A stretch of 60,168 bases of DNA from an uncultured Prevotella sp. (GTDB lineage: Bacteria; Bacteroidota; Bacteroidia; Bacteroidales; Bacteroidaceae), in the NCBI GenBank assembly GCA_946404405.1, contig CAMJDL010000017.1, positions 1 to 60,168 on the forward strand. The letters are read 5' to 3'. Shown here in pieces: positions 34,090 through 42,573 of the stretch (its first letter is position 1; the number at the start of each line of letters is the position of its first letter). The translations under genes and the position numbers were made by a program. The notes under the pieces were generated by a model. That model was not told the origin of the DNA. It worked only from the letters and a program-made list of their open reading frames with translations, and made no database searches.

Positions 34090-36000
34090 TTACGCGTTTT
34101 GAATGGAAATTTCGATGATGAAGCGGCAGCCGTCGTGATAGTCGGTATCGAATATCAGGTCACCGCCGAGGTTTTGTGCATGTCGTTTGGCCAATGGTAA
34201 TCCGAGACCTAATCCTTCGCTTAGATCGTCTGCTTTGGCAAAGAACTTGAAGATGGCGTCTCTGTCTGATTCAGAGATACTCTTTCCGGTGTCTTCAACA
34301 ATAAAGTTGACGATATTATCCTTGCGCACGATATTCAGTTTGATGTTCTTTCCATCCGAATACTTAGCCGAATTATACAGCAACTCTCGAAGGGCTCGCA
34401 TCAAATAGACTTGGTTCGTCTGGATGCTGAAATCGTCAGCTACCTCACTTTGGTAATTAATATGCAGGTTGGGGTAATGCAAGATAGTGTTTTCAATGGC
34501 TTCGCGAGCCACGTCATTGCACGACACCATGTCTTGTTTCTGGCTGTTTAATTCCTCGGACAATCCTGTGTCTGAACTGTCGAAGAGCATGGTCAACATA
34601 CGGTTGAGGTGTTTTGAGTTATGGTCCATCATGTCAGTGATACTCTTCATCTCTTCTTCAGATAGTCCATTACCATTGGTATCGCTTAGCACTTGTGCAA
34701 ACCCCATAATAATATTTAGCGGGGTGCGTATCTGATGACTGACGTTTTGTATGAAGATGGTCTTCTGCTTGTCGGCTTCCTTTGCCATAAGGGTTGCTCG
34801 TTCCAGTTCCTCGTTTCGCAGTTGAGTCTGCTCCGTGGTATAGCGCACGCTGCCCATATGGAAGTTTAGTGCACGCAACATCGTGGCAAAACTATTCTGC
34901 AGACGTCCGATGACATCCAAACGTGGACTATTTGGAATGTGTACCTCCATATTTCCTGCCGCTATGCTTTGCGTCTTGTCCAGCAATTGGTTGAGTGGAC
35001 GGATAGCTTGGGTCACGGCTCTGTGGCATAGCAAGAGGATTATAAGCAGACCGACGACGAGCAATGGAATGACAATATACGTCAGCCGGTAGTAGCCTGC
35101 CAACACGTCGCTGTCTGGGCAGACGACGGCCAGACTCCATTTCGTGCCAAGGACAGGCTGATAGCATACCAGACATGACGAGCCGTTAATCTTGACAACC
35201 ATTTGCCCTTTTTTGCCACTTGTCATCTCGTGTCCTAAGGCAATGATGTCATACTGCCTCCGAGGGTCGGCATTCGTGAAGATGTTCTGGGCAAACAGAC
35301 GTGTGGAATCGGGATGGATAATATACCGGCCGTTCTCGTCAATCATCATAAAATACGAGTTGGGGTAGGGCTTCACTTCCGACATGACCTTTGAGAGTCG
35401 CAATAGCGACAGGTCGGTGGATATGATGCCCACAATGCTGCTGTCTGCGCTGTATAGCGGTTTGCCATACGAGGCAATCATGCCGTCGAGCGTCAGTTCC
35501 AAGGAGTCTGCTTCGTCGGTGTATACCACCCAGCATCCTGCGTTAAGTTCGCGTGGTGTCCTATACCATATCTTATGAAAGTAATCGTACTCCTCTTCAA
35601 TGACAGTGGTGATGGTGTCGGTTTCTCTGACTGTATATGCAGAAAAATGTTTACCATATTTTTTGAACATATCAGGCTCGGCACTGATTGAGCATCCATC
35701 AATATGCGGATTAAGACTAACGATGCGGTTGGTGAAGTTGAGTATCGATTCGGGTTGGAAGTCCTGCTCTATCATCCAACTATAGGCATTAGTCGCATTC
35801 TCGATAGTCATCAGATTGCGCGTGATGCGTTGCATAGTGGCGTTCAATACGGCATTTGTACGTCCGACAGCTTCAACGCGTATGATATGACGAGACTGGG
35901 TAAACAGTACACCAAGCGATACCACGAAAATGGTAACGGCCATCAATAGGATACCTATGTTGAGCTTAATAGAGAATGACCTGCGTACCTTGTTAAGCAT
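34090..36000 (-). CDS. Cache-domain sensor histidine kinase
   Basis: A 636-residue membrane kinase. A first transmembrane helix (about 10-30), a large periplasmic Cache-type sensor (about 35-295), a second helix (about 300-322), a HAMP domain, and a DHp H-box NVSHQIRTPL with H422. The ATPase domain shows NSAKYSDG, EDTGKSISE and GLGLGLPLAKRHAQ. No response regulator is adjacent. Its ATG overlaps the end of the upstream paralogue by 8 nt, so the two sensors are translated from one message and may form a mixed pair. Confidence 0.88.
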   Translation of the reverse strand: MLNKVRRSFSIKLNIGILLMAVTIFVVSLGVLFTQSRHIIRVEAVGRTNAVLNATMQRITRNLMTIENATNAYSWMIEQDFQPESILNFTNRIVSLNPHIDGCSISAEPDMFKKYGKHFSAYTVRETDTITTVIEEEYDYFHKIWYRTPRELNAGCWVVYTDEADSLELTLDGMIASYGKPLYSADSSIVGIISTDLSLLRLSKVMSEVKPYPNSYFMMIDENGRYIIHPDSTRLFAQNIFTNADPRRQYDIIALGHEMTSGKKGQMVVKINGSSCLVCYQPVLGTKWSLAVVCPDSDVLAGYYRLTYIVIPLLVVGLLIILLLCHRAVTQAIRPLNQLLDKTQSIAAGNMEVHIPNSPRLDVIGRLQNSFATMLRALNFHMGSVRYTTEQTQLRNEELERATLMAKEADKQKTIFIQNVSHQIRTPLNIIMGFAQVLSDTNGNGLSEEEMKSITDMMDHNSKHLNRMLTMLFDSSDTGLSEELNSQKQDMVSCNDVAREAIENTILHYPNLHINYQSEVADDFSIQTNQVYLMRALRELLYNSAKYSDGKNIKLNIVRKDNIVNFIVEDTGKSISESDRDAIFKFFAKADDLSEGLGLGLPLAKRHAQNLGGDLIFDTDYHDGCRFIIEISIQNA

Positions 36001-37495
36001 TCTGGACCTCCTTTCTGAAGTCTTCGTCCGATATGTTGATCAGATTTCTCAGCAGATCGGCAATGGTGTTACCATTTTGTTGGATATCGTCAACTAACTG
36101 AGCAGTGTCCTGCCGTTCTGTCCGCTTGCTCGGGTCGCAAAGTGCTTCAACATCCTTGCTGATGGCTTCCGACGGCTCAAGCATCTGGTTGGTCATGTTG
36201 TGCAGGAATGCAGTCTTCATGCGATCGGCTTTCTGCGCCTGTTTGTAGGCTTGGCTAAGTTCATCGCCGTGTTGCTTGAGTTTGGTTGTCAGTTGTTCAA
36301 GCTCACCGATGTTTGTGGCCAGCGATTGCTGCATCAGCTTGAAATTGCGTTGCAGTCGGCCAATCTCGTCCACACGCCGACTGTCAGGAATAGGCTCGTC
36401 TAAATTACCCTTGGCTATGCGTTGTGCCTGCTCTGTCAGCATCAATAGAGGTTTGAGCTGACCGTGGATGACAAGACCGCTGACGAGGAACGACAGTATC
36501 AATCCAATGATGGCAATGACCACGACATAAAGAGATAGATTGTTGTATTCGCCCAGGATGTCATCTTCAGGATACACGATGCCTGCACTCCAGCCGAGAT
36601 CGTCAGAGGAACTGTCAAATACAGCGATACGCTTAAAGGGCTTATAAAAAACATATAAGTCTTGGCCCTCCATGTTAAATGACTTATAGCCGGTCTCGCC
36701 AGATATCATAGCCTGTGCGGCATCCTTGGCCGACTGCTCTTTAATCATCAGTGCTGTTTGTTTCATCAGTTTGTTGCGATAGGGATGCACAATGAATGTT
36801 CCGTCTTTATCAATCAGAGTACAATAAGAGTTCTTAGACGGTTTGGCATCACTAACGATTTTCGAAAGCAGACTGAGCGATATGTCAACACCGATTACAC
36901 CGACAGGTTTACGATCCATTCCAAATATCGGTAAACAGAACGTGATGATAGGCGCCTCATCGGATTTGATACCTTTCAGTGGGTTTAGCCATTCCACTTT
37001 ACCCGTTTCCATAGGCTTAGTAAACCATATCTGCTCCGTGTAGGGTGAGTTGGCAAACATGTCATCGGGTACGATATCTGTATCGGCATAGGCTATGCCA
37101 GCACTATCAGCACGGTGAACATAAGCCATGAAGTTCTTGCAGTCTTTAAAGTAGCCTTCCTTGAAGGCAATGGCACATCCTGCCACATAGGGATTTGTTT
37201 CCACCAGTTTGCGCGCATAGGTGAACATCATATCATGATTGTTCAAATGCGGTATCATATTAAAGTAAATATTGCCTGTGGTTTGCTCCACACTAAGCAT
37301 GATGTTGTCAATGTTGTGTATGGTGCCTTCTAAGGTTTGTGAGGCCTTCTGTATGGCTTCCTCTTTTACGGCCTTTCGTGAATAATATAGCATCACAATC
37401 ATCGAGACCATAAGCAATAAAGCCATAGCTGTCACCACCATCAGACCAATACGCACTGACAAGGTTTTTTTAATGATTCTAGGTAGTCGTAACAT
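35993..37495 (-). CDS. Cache-HAMP sensor with a degenerate kinase part
   Basis: A 500-residue paralogue of the next gene: transmembrane helix at about 15-37, Cache sensor, second helix, HAMP (PLLMLTEQAQRIAKGNLDEP), coiled coil and a DHp-like segment FLHNMTNQMLEP. The place of the phospho-acceptor His is Asn (N436), and no ATPase domain follows: the protein ends soon after. It therefore cannot phosphorylate by the usual route. The start at 37495 puts basic residues before the first helix; an upstream in-frame ATG at 37507 overlaps the promoter box. Possible role: sensor partner of the true kinase. Confidence 0.8.
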   Translation of the reverse strand: MLRLPRIIKKTLSVRIGLMVVTAMALLLMVSMIVMLYYSRKAVKEEAIQKASQTLEGTIHNIDNIMLSVEQTTGNIYFNMIPHLNNHDMMFTYARKLVETNPYVAGCAIAFKEGYFKDCKNFMAYVHRADSAGIAYADTDIVPDDMFANSPYTEQIWFTKPMETGKVEWLNPLKGIKSDEAPIITFCLPIFGMDRKPVGVIGVDISLSLLSKIVSDAKPSKNSYCTLIDKDGTFIVHPYRNKLMKQTALMIKEQSAKDAAQAMISGETGYKSFNMEGQDLYVFYKPFKRIAVFDSSSDDLGWSAGIVYPEDDILGEYNNLSLYVVVIAIIGLILSFLVSGLVIHGQLKPLLMLTEQAQRIAKGNLDEPIPDSRRVDEIGRLQRNFKLMQQSLATNIGELEQLTTKLKQHGDELSQAYKQAQKADRMKTAFLHNMTNQMLEPSEAISKDVEALCDPSKRTERQDTAQLVDDIQQNGNTIADLLRNLINISDEDFRKEVQNA

Positions 37496-37504
37496 ATTCG
37501 GTAG

Positions 37505-37536
37505 CAAAGATAGTCAGAATTTATAAAAACTCCAAA
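37505..37536 (-). promoter_or_regulatory. Promoter of the twin-sensor operon
   Basis: TTTG (37536-37533), a 20-bp spacer and TATCTTTG (37512-37505) on the minus strand. The ATG at 37495 follows the box by 9 nt, another nearly leaderless case. Confidence 0.7.
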
Positions 37537-37604
37537 CAATTAACCATAAAATATTGTTAATAGATTAAATTTTGTTGGTCAAAAGAGTCATTTTTCTGTT
37601 CTGT

Positions 37605-37637
37605 TTTGATTATTCTCGTTTTTTCTTTGTAATTTTG
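37605..37637 (+). promoter_or_regulatory. Promoter of the thioesterase gene
   Basis: TTTG (37605-37608), a 21-bp spacer and TAATTTTG (37630-37637), 15 nt before the ATG at 37653. Confidence 0.55.
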
Positions 37638-37652
37638 CAGCCATATGAATAA

Positions 37653-38057
37653 ATGACTGAAATGGATATTAAGGAACTACTCAATCATACCGACCGCTTC
37701 GCTGCTAATGCAGGATGTAAAATAACAGAAGTTGACGAACAGCATGCCGTTGCAGTGATGACGGTAACGGCAGAACACCTAAACGGTGGTAATGTATGTC
37801 AAGGTGGGGCTCTGTTTACATTAGCTGACCTCGCCATAGCAGCACTCATGAATTGCCAGGGACAACTTACCTTTGGCATCTCCAATAGTATCATGTATGT
37901 AGCTAGTGCTCATGAGGGTGATACACTTCGTGCTGAAGCCGTTCATGTGTCTAATCACCATAAGATACCTTCTGTAGAAGTAAACGTGACAAACCAGAAC
38001 GACGTCCTGATTTGCCACGTTACCGGGTTGGGTTACCGCAAATCCTCAAAGATATAG
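37653..38057 (+). CDS. PaaI-type hotdog-fold thioesterase
   Basis: A 134-residue acyl-CoA thioesterase of the PaaI/YbgC-like hotdog group. The motif HLNGGNVCQGGALFTLADLA (residues about 48-67) holds the conserved Asn-Gly and the catalytic-helix Asp. It is predicted to be a cytoplasmic homotetramer; its acyl-CoA substrate is unknown. An ATG at 37662 is an alternative start. The gene is alone and ends 4 nt from convergent GH51. Confidence 0.85.
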   Translation: MTEMDIKELLNHTDRFAANAGCKITEVDEQHAVAVMTVTAEHLNGGNVCQGGALFTLADLAIAALMNCQGQLTFGISNSIMYVASAHEGDTLRAEAVHVSNHHKIPSVEVNVTNQNDVLICHVTGLGYRKSSKI

Positions 38058-38061
38058 TATC

Positions 38062-39657
38062 TTATTTACGAAGCGTTAAGACAATTATTGACTTAGCGGG
38101 TACTTTCACGGTGAGAGTGCCTTTCTTCATCGTAGCATCCTTAAATTCCTTGGGAGCCACAACGTTTGGATTGTTGAAGTCGTTATAGTCGGCAACGTTC
38201 TTTGACGTAAGAATGCGTCCACTAACTTGTTTGGCGTTGAAGCCTGCGATGTTGAAGTCGATAGTTTTCTCCTTGTCGAGGCTTACGTTAGTAATGGCAA
38301 GTACAATGCTGCCGTCCTGTGTCTTGGCTGCCGAAGCAGAGAGTAGGGGACAGGGACGATAGCCTGCATCTTTGGCACCTTTCTTCTCTTTGAAATATGC
38401 CTTGCTAACGGATACCACTTCACTTTCGAGGTCTACAGGAAGATAGGTTGCCTCCATAAACGGGGTATACATCTCAAAGACGTGGTATGTCGGAGTGAGT
38501 ACCATGTGGCCGGTACCTACCTGATCGGTAAGAATCATTGACTGAAGCACGTTCACTACCTGGGCAATATTTGCCATTTTTACACGGTCGGTGTACTTAT
38601 GGAACACATTCAGACTCAGCGAGGCTACGAAGGCGTCACGCAGGGCGTTCTGCTGATAGAGGTGACCAGCAATAGTGCCGGGTTCTTCATCCCACCATGT
38701 ACCCCATTCATCGACAAGAAGTCCAATCTTACCCTTAGGATCAACTTCGTCCATAATGGCTTTGTGCTTTTTAATAACCTCCTCAATTTCAAGACACTTT
38801 CCTAATGCCCAGTAGTATTGGTCGTTGTCAAACTTAGTGGCAGAACCCTTGGGGCCATCCCATCCTGAACATGTATAATAATGTAAAGAAATGCCTTGCA
38901 TCTGTCCTCCGATGTTCTTCATCAGTACTTCCGTCCATTTATAATCGTAGTCACTGGCTCCGCTGGCAATACGATAGAGCTTGTTGCCCGTGTAGTCGCG
39001 CAGGTAGGTATTGAACTTGCGATATTCGTCGGAATAATACTCTGGACGCATGTTGCCACCACAGCCCCATGCCTCATTGCCAATACCGAAGTACTTCACC
39101 TTCCAGGCCTTGTCGCGTCCGTTCTGGCGACGCAGACGGGCCATCGGTGTATCGCCGTCACTAGTCATGTATTCCACCCACTGGGCCATTTCTTTTACAG
39201 TACCAGAGCCTACGTTACCACTGATATAGGGCTCACAACCCAACATCTCGCAGAGGTTCAGGAATTCGTGCGTACCAAACGAGTTGTCTTCGATGGTTCC
39301 ACCCCAGTTGTTGTTGCGCAATGAGGGACGATCCTTTTTCGGGCCAATACCATCCATCCAGTGGTAATCGTCTGCAAAGCAGCCGCCCGGCCATCGTAGT
39401 ACGGGAACTTTCAGGGCTTTCAATGCTTCAAACACATCCTTGCGATAGCCGTTGATGTTAGGAATGGGGGAGTTTTCACCAACCCAAAGACCACCATAAA
39501 TACACGATCCCAAATGTTCTGAGAACTGACCGTAAATCTCTCTGTTAATCTTGGCACCAGACTGGTCGGCGTGAACCGTTGCATTTATATGTTCGTTAGC
39601 TCCTGCACTTGTTGCAAAAGCCAGTGCGATAATCGCGGAAATCATTTGCTTTTTCAT
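38062..39657 (-). CDS. Alpha-L-arabinofuranosidase, GH51
   Basis: A 531-residue exported enzyme that removes arabinofuranosyl side groups from arabinoxylan or arabinan. Signal peptide about 1-20, then a TIM barrel with acid/base E195 (GIGNEAWG) and nucleophile E317 ([10 protein letters not shown]), and a C-terminal beta domain. [13 protein letters not shown] is a family hallmark. The ATG is only 5 nt after the rnfA stop with no promoter box visible between, so it may be read from the rnf promoter, an odd partnership. A GH10 xylanase lies elsewhere in the window. Confidence 0.94.
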   Translation of the reverse strand: MKKQMISAIIALAFATSAGANEHINATVHADQSGAKINREIYGQFSEHLGSCIYGGLWVGENSPIPNINGYRKDVFEALKALKVPVLRWPGGCFADDYHWMDGIGPKKDRPSLRNNNWGGTIEDNSFGTHEFLNLCEMLGCEPYISGNVGSGTVKEMAQWVEYMTSDGDTPMARLRRQNGRDKAWKVKYFGIGNEAWGCGGNMRPEYYSDEYRKFNTYLRDYTGNKLYRIASGASDYDYKWTEVLMKNIGGQMQGISLHYYTCSGWDGPKGSATKFDNDQYYWALGKCLEIEEVIKKHKAIMDEVDPKGKIGLLVDEWGTWWDEEPGTIAGHLYQQNALRDAFVASLSLNVFHKYTDRVKMANIAQVVNVLQSMILTDQVGTGHMVLTPTYHVFEMYTPFMEATYLPVDLESEVVSVSKAYFKEKKGAKDAGYRPCPLLSASAAKTQDGSIVLAITNVSLDKEKTIDFNIAGFNAKQVSGRILTSKNVADYNDFNNPNVVAPKEFKDATMKKGTLTVKVPAKSIIVLTLRK

Positions 39658-39662
39658 ATAGA

Positions 39663-40265
39663 TTAGTTTAATCCGAATAGAACTTTCAAACCACCATCGA
39701 CACCCGAGAAACCCATGAAGGCCAAGGAAAGCAGTCCTGCTGAAAGCATAACGATAGCCATACCACGCATGCCTTTGGGAATAGTGACTAACTCCATCTG
39801 TTCACGCATGCCTGCAAAGACAGTCAAGGCGAGGCCGAAACCAATGGCAGTTGAGAATGCATAGACTACGCTCTGCAACAAGTTGAAGTCTTTCTGGATA
39901 CAGAGAATTGCTACACCGAGCACAGCACAGTTGGTAGTAATCAGTGGCAGGAAAATGCCAAGGGCCTGATAGAGTGCAGGTGATACCTTTTTCAGGATAA
40001 TCTCGACCATCTGTACCAGTGAGGCAATCACAAGTATAAATGCAATGGTCTGCAAATACTGAAGCCCAAAAGCATCGAGCACAAACTTCTGTACAAGCCA
40101 GGTTACGATAGTTGCCAAGGTTAATACGAAGGCTACTGCTGCCGACATGCCCAGCGAGGTATCGACCTTCTTGGAAACACCTAAGAAGGGACAGATACCG
40201 AGGAACTGCGACAGGATGATATTATTGACGAATATCGCGCTGATGAAAATCAATATATATTCCAT
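39663..40265 (-). CDS. rnfA: Rnf complex subunit A
   Basis: A 200-residue integral membrane protein with six predicted helices, one of the paired RnfA/RnfE subunits that hold a buried iron-sulfur centre in the membrane core. Family signatures: [20 protein letters not shown] near the N-terminus with a conserved Cys, and [14 protein letters not shown] in the middle with the second Cys. It is the last gene of the rnf operon, 19 nt after rnfE; a GH51 gene follows after 5 nt. Confidence 0.95.
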   Translation of the reverse strand: MEYILIFISAIFVNNIILSQFLGICPFLGVSKKVDTSLGMSAAVAFVLTLATIVTWLVQKFVLDAFGLQYLQTIAFILVIASLVQMVEIILKKVSPALYQALGIFLPLITTNCAVLGVAILCIQKDFNLLQSVVYAFSTAIGFGLALTVFAGMREQMELVTIPKGMRGMAIVMLSAGLLSLAFMGFSGVDGGLKVLFGLN

Positions 40266-40284
40266 AATGTTTAATGATTAATTA

Positions 40285-40869
40285 CTAATTGTTTCGCAAC
40301 TTATTAACAATTGCAATCAAGAATCCCAACATGATGAAAGCACCTGGAGGAAGTACAAAGAGCAGGATGTTGTAGGTCTCTGGCAACAGGGTGAAGCCGA
40401 AGATGGAACCAGAACCCAGCAGTTCGCGACAGATGCCCAGCAGGGTTAATCCGATAGTGAAGCCGAGTCCGATACCGATACCATCAAAGAGTGATGCCAG
40501 AGGCGAGTTCTTGGAGGCAAATCCCTCAGCGCGTCCAAGGATGATACAGTTGACAACAATCAGGGGTATAAACAATCCCAGAGCAGCATCAATGTCGGGC
40601 AAGAAAGCCTTGATGACGAGCTGCAGCATGGTAACAAAGGCTGCAATAACCACGATAAATACGGGGATACGTACCTTGTCGGGCGTAACTGACTTTAGAC
40701 ATGAAATCACGACGTTAGTGCAGATGAGCACTGCCATCGTAGCCAATCCCATCGACATACCGTTCATAGCAGAGGTGGTAGTGGCCAGTGTAGGACACAT
40801 ACCTAACATCAAGACGAACGTCGGGTTCTCCTTGACGATACCATTCTTAATAATATCTATGTAGTTCAT
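40285..40869 (-). CDS. rnfE: Rnf complex subunit E
   Basis: A 194-residue integral membrane protein, paralogue of RnfA in inverted topology. Conserved Cys lie in VLMLGMCPTLATTTSA (about 19-34) and IPLIVVNCIILGRAE. Short leader ENPTFVLM is typical of the family (RsxE/NqrD-like). It sits between rnfG (17 nt) and rnfA (19 nt). Confidence 0.95.
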   Translation of the reverse strand: MNYIDIIKNGIVKENPTFVLMLGMCPTLATTTSAMNGMSMGLATMAVLICTNVVISCLKSVTPDKVRIPVFIVVIAAFVTMLQLVIKAFLPDIDAALGLFIPLIVVNCIILGRAEGFASKNSPLASLFDGIGIGLGFTIGLTLLGICRELLGSGSIFGFTLLPETYNILLFVLPPGAFIMLGFLIAIVNKLRNN

Positions 40870-40886
40870 ACATTAACCTCCTTTTT

Positions 40887-41504
40887 TTAGTTTACTTGTT
40901 TCGTTGCTCCGCTTTCAGCGTCTGTAGGGGTAACCTTGTAGGCGTTGTAAGCTTGATTGACAGCCTTCAGGAAGGCGCGAGAGGTGATAGTTGAGGCCGT
41001 GATGGCATCCACCTGGCCACCGTCCTTCGAAACGGTAAGAGGCTCCTTCGGGTCTTTGCCAATAATATCGCCCTTTTGACCTTTCTGGAACCATTGGTCA
41101 GCCTTGGCACCCAATCCAGGGGTCTCGGCATGTTCAAGTAGGGTATAACCCAGAATCTGACCATCAGGATTAAAACCTACTAACACTTTAAGGTCGCCAC
41201 CAAAGCCCATCGTGGTACTCTCAACGGCTGCACCAAGATCTTGACCCTGAGTGTCCTGAACCTGATATATAATATATGTGAGTTCTTTACCATCGACATT
41301 CTGTTTGACCTCTACGGGGTCAGCAACAACAATATTGTCAGATACCATAACGGTCTTGATGCCTTTGTCAAGTGTCAGTTTCTTCTGTTCGGCAATAGGA
41401 CCTTCCGTCAGGTGGTTGACGTAGGCCAAAATACCACCCATAACGACTGCTACTCCAGTGAGTACCAGCAACATATTTAATAAAGATGATTCGAGTTTTT
41501 TCAT
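40887..41504 (-). CDS. rnfG: Rnf complex subunit G, flavoprotein
   Basis: A 205-residue protein with one N-terminal transmembrane helix (about 10-30) and a periplasmic FMN-binding domain. The covalent flavin site lies in DAITASTITSRAF: the usual S-G-A-T is T-A-S-T here, keeping the Thr that carries FMN. Conserved LGAAVESTTMGFGG and HAETPGLGAKAD are present. Upstream spacer to rnfD is a 31-nt TTAATTC repeat. Confidence 0.93.
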   Translation of the reverse strand: MKKLESSLLNMLLVLTGVAVVMGGILAYVNHLTEGPIAEQKKLTLDKGIKTVMVSDNIVVADPVEVKQNVDGKELTYIIYQVQDTQGQDLGAAVESTTMGFGGDLKVLVGFNPDGQILGYTLLEHAETPGLGAKADQWFQKGQKGDIIGKDPKEPLTVSKDGGQVDAITASTITSRAFLKAVNQAYNAYKVTPTDAESGATKQVN

Positions 41505-41507
41505 ACT

Positions 41508-41540
41508 TTCTTAATTCTTAACTCTTAATTCTTAATTATT
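41508..41540. repeat. TTAATTCT repeat between rnfD and rnfG
   Basis: Repeated CTTAATT units fill the 31-nt gap and run into the rnfD stop codon. Confidence 0.75.
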
Positions 41541-42534
41541 TATTGGCTGGCACTTCACCGAAACGTGTAGGTTTCACGTACGTATTAATAAGTGGTGTAA
41601 AGGCATTCATGATGAGAATGGCGAACGACATACCCTCAGGATAGGCACCCCAGTTACGGATGACAACGGTTAACACACCAATGGAAATACCGTAAATGAG
41701 CTGGCCTTTTGGTGTCATCGGGCTCGTTACATAGTCGGTAGCCATGAAGATTGCACCTAACATCAGACCGCCAGACAGGATAACTGCGAACGGGTCAGCA
41801 TATGCCGGATTAGCCATGTGAATCAAACCTGCCAGAATGAATACAGTACCAATGATAGATACTGGGATGTGCCACGTGATAATCTTCTTCCATAACATAT
41901 AGGCTAAACCTATAAGTAGTGCCAAGGCACATATCTCACCCATAGCACCAGCTCCATCAGGATGATTGCCTAAAAAGAGGTCGAGTGACGAGGGTAGTTG
42001 CTCAAGAATACTGGCATCGCCATGTTTGATGGCTTCCTGCATAATGGTCAGTGGTGTTGCACCTGTCTCTGCATCCAGGTAAGCCCAGTGTTGTCCGACC
42101 TTGGGCCATGTCGTCATTTGTGCAGGGAAGGCCACAAGTAGTGCACAGCGGCCAACCAATGCAGGATTGAATAGGTTATTGCCCAAACCGCCAAACGTCA
42201 TCTTGGCCACACCGATAGCAAACAGGGCGCCGATGATGATAATCCATATTGGCAGGTTCGACGGCAGATTCATACCCAACAACAGACCTGTTAGGGCTGC
42301 TGAACCGTCAAGAATAGTGTTACGCTCATTCTTAAGCATAAACTTGTTAATGGCCCACTCAAAGAATACACAGGCCAAAACGCTTGTCGCACAGACAATG
42401 GCCGAGCCAATGCCGAAGTAGTAGAACGATACAAACAGTGCAGGCAGTAAGGCGATGATGACGCCGTACATATTGCGCTCTACAGTATCGGTTCCGTGTG
42501 CGTGAGGCGAAAGTGATACAATTAATTTTCCCAT
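41536..42534 (-). CDS. rnfD: Rnf complex subunit D
   Basis: A 332-residue integral membrane flavoprotein of the RnfD/NqrB family. The covalent FMN site is the Thr in ATDYVTSPMTPKG near residue 268. GLGNNLFNPALVGR and many hydrophobic helices match the family. With RnfG it carries electrons between the cytoplasmic ferredoxin-linked subunits and NAD+, coupled to ion movement. Confidence 0.95.
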   Translation of the reverse strand: MGKLIVSLSPHAHGTDTVERNMYGVIIALLPALFVSFYYFGIGSAIVCATSVLACVFFEWAINKFMLKNERNTILDGSAALTGLLLGMNLPSNLPIWIIIIGALFAIGVAKMTFGGLGNNLFNPALVGRCALLVAFPAQMTTWPKVGQHWAYLDAETGATPLTIMQEAIKHGDASILEQLPSSLDLFLGNHPDGAGAMGEICALALLIGLAYMLWKKIITWHIPVSIIGTVFILAGLIHMANPAYADPFAVILSGGLMLGAIFMATDYVTSPMTPKGQLIYGISIGVLTVVIRNWGAYPEGMSFAILIMNAFTPLINTYVKPTRFGEVPANK

Positions 42535-42540
42535 TGTATT

Positions 42541-42573
42541 TTTCTTAATTCTTAATTCTTAAATCTTAATTCT
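42541..42573. repeat. TTAATTCT repeat between rnfC and rnfD
   Basis: A second copy of the CTTAATT-type repeat, again in a 31-nt gap and overlapping the rnfC 3' end. Confidence 0.75.

Noticed and set aside
37645..37653. ATG at 37645 as start of the thioesterase gene
   Set aside because: It is followed by a stop after two codons (AATAAATGA); the real frame starts at 37653.
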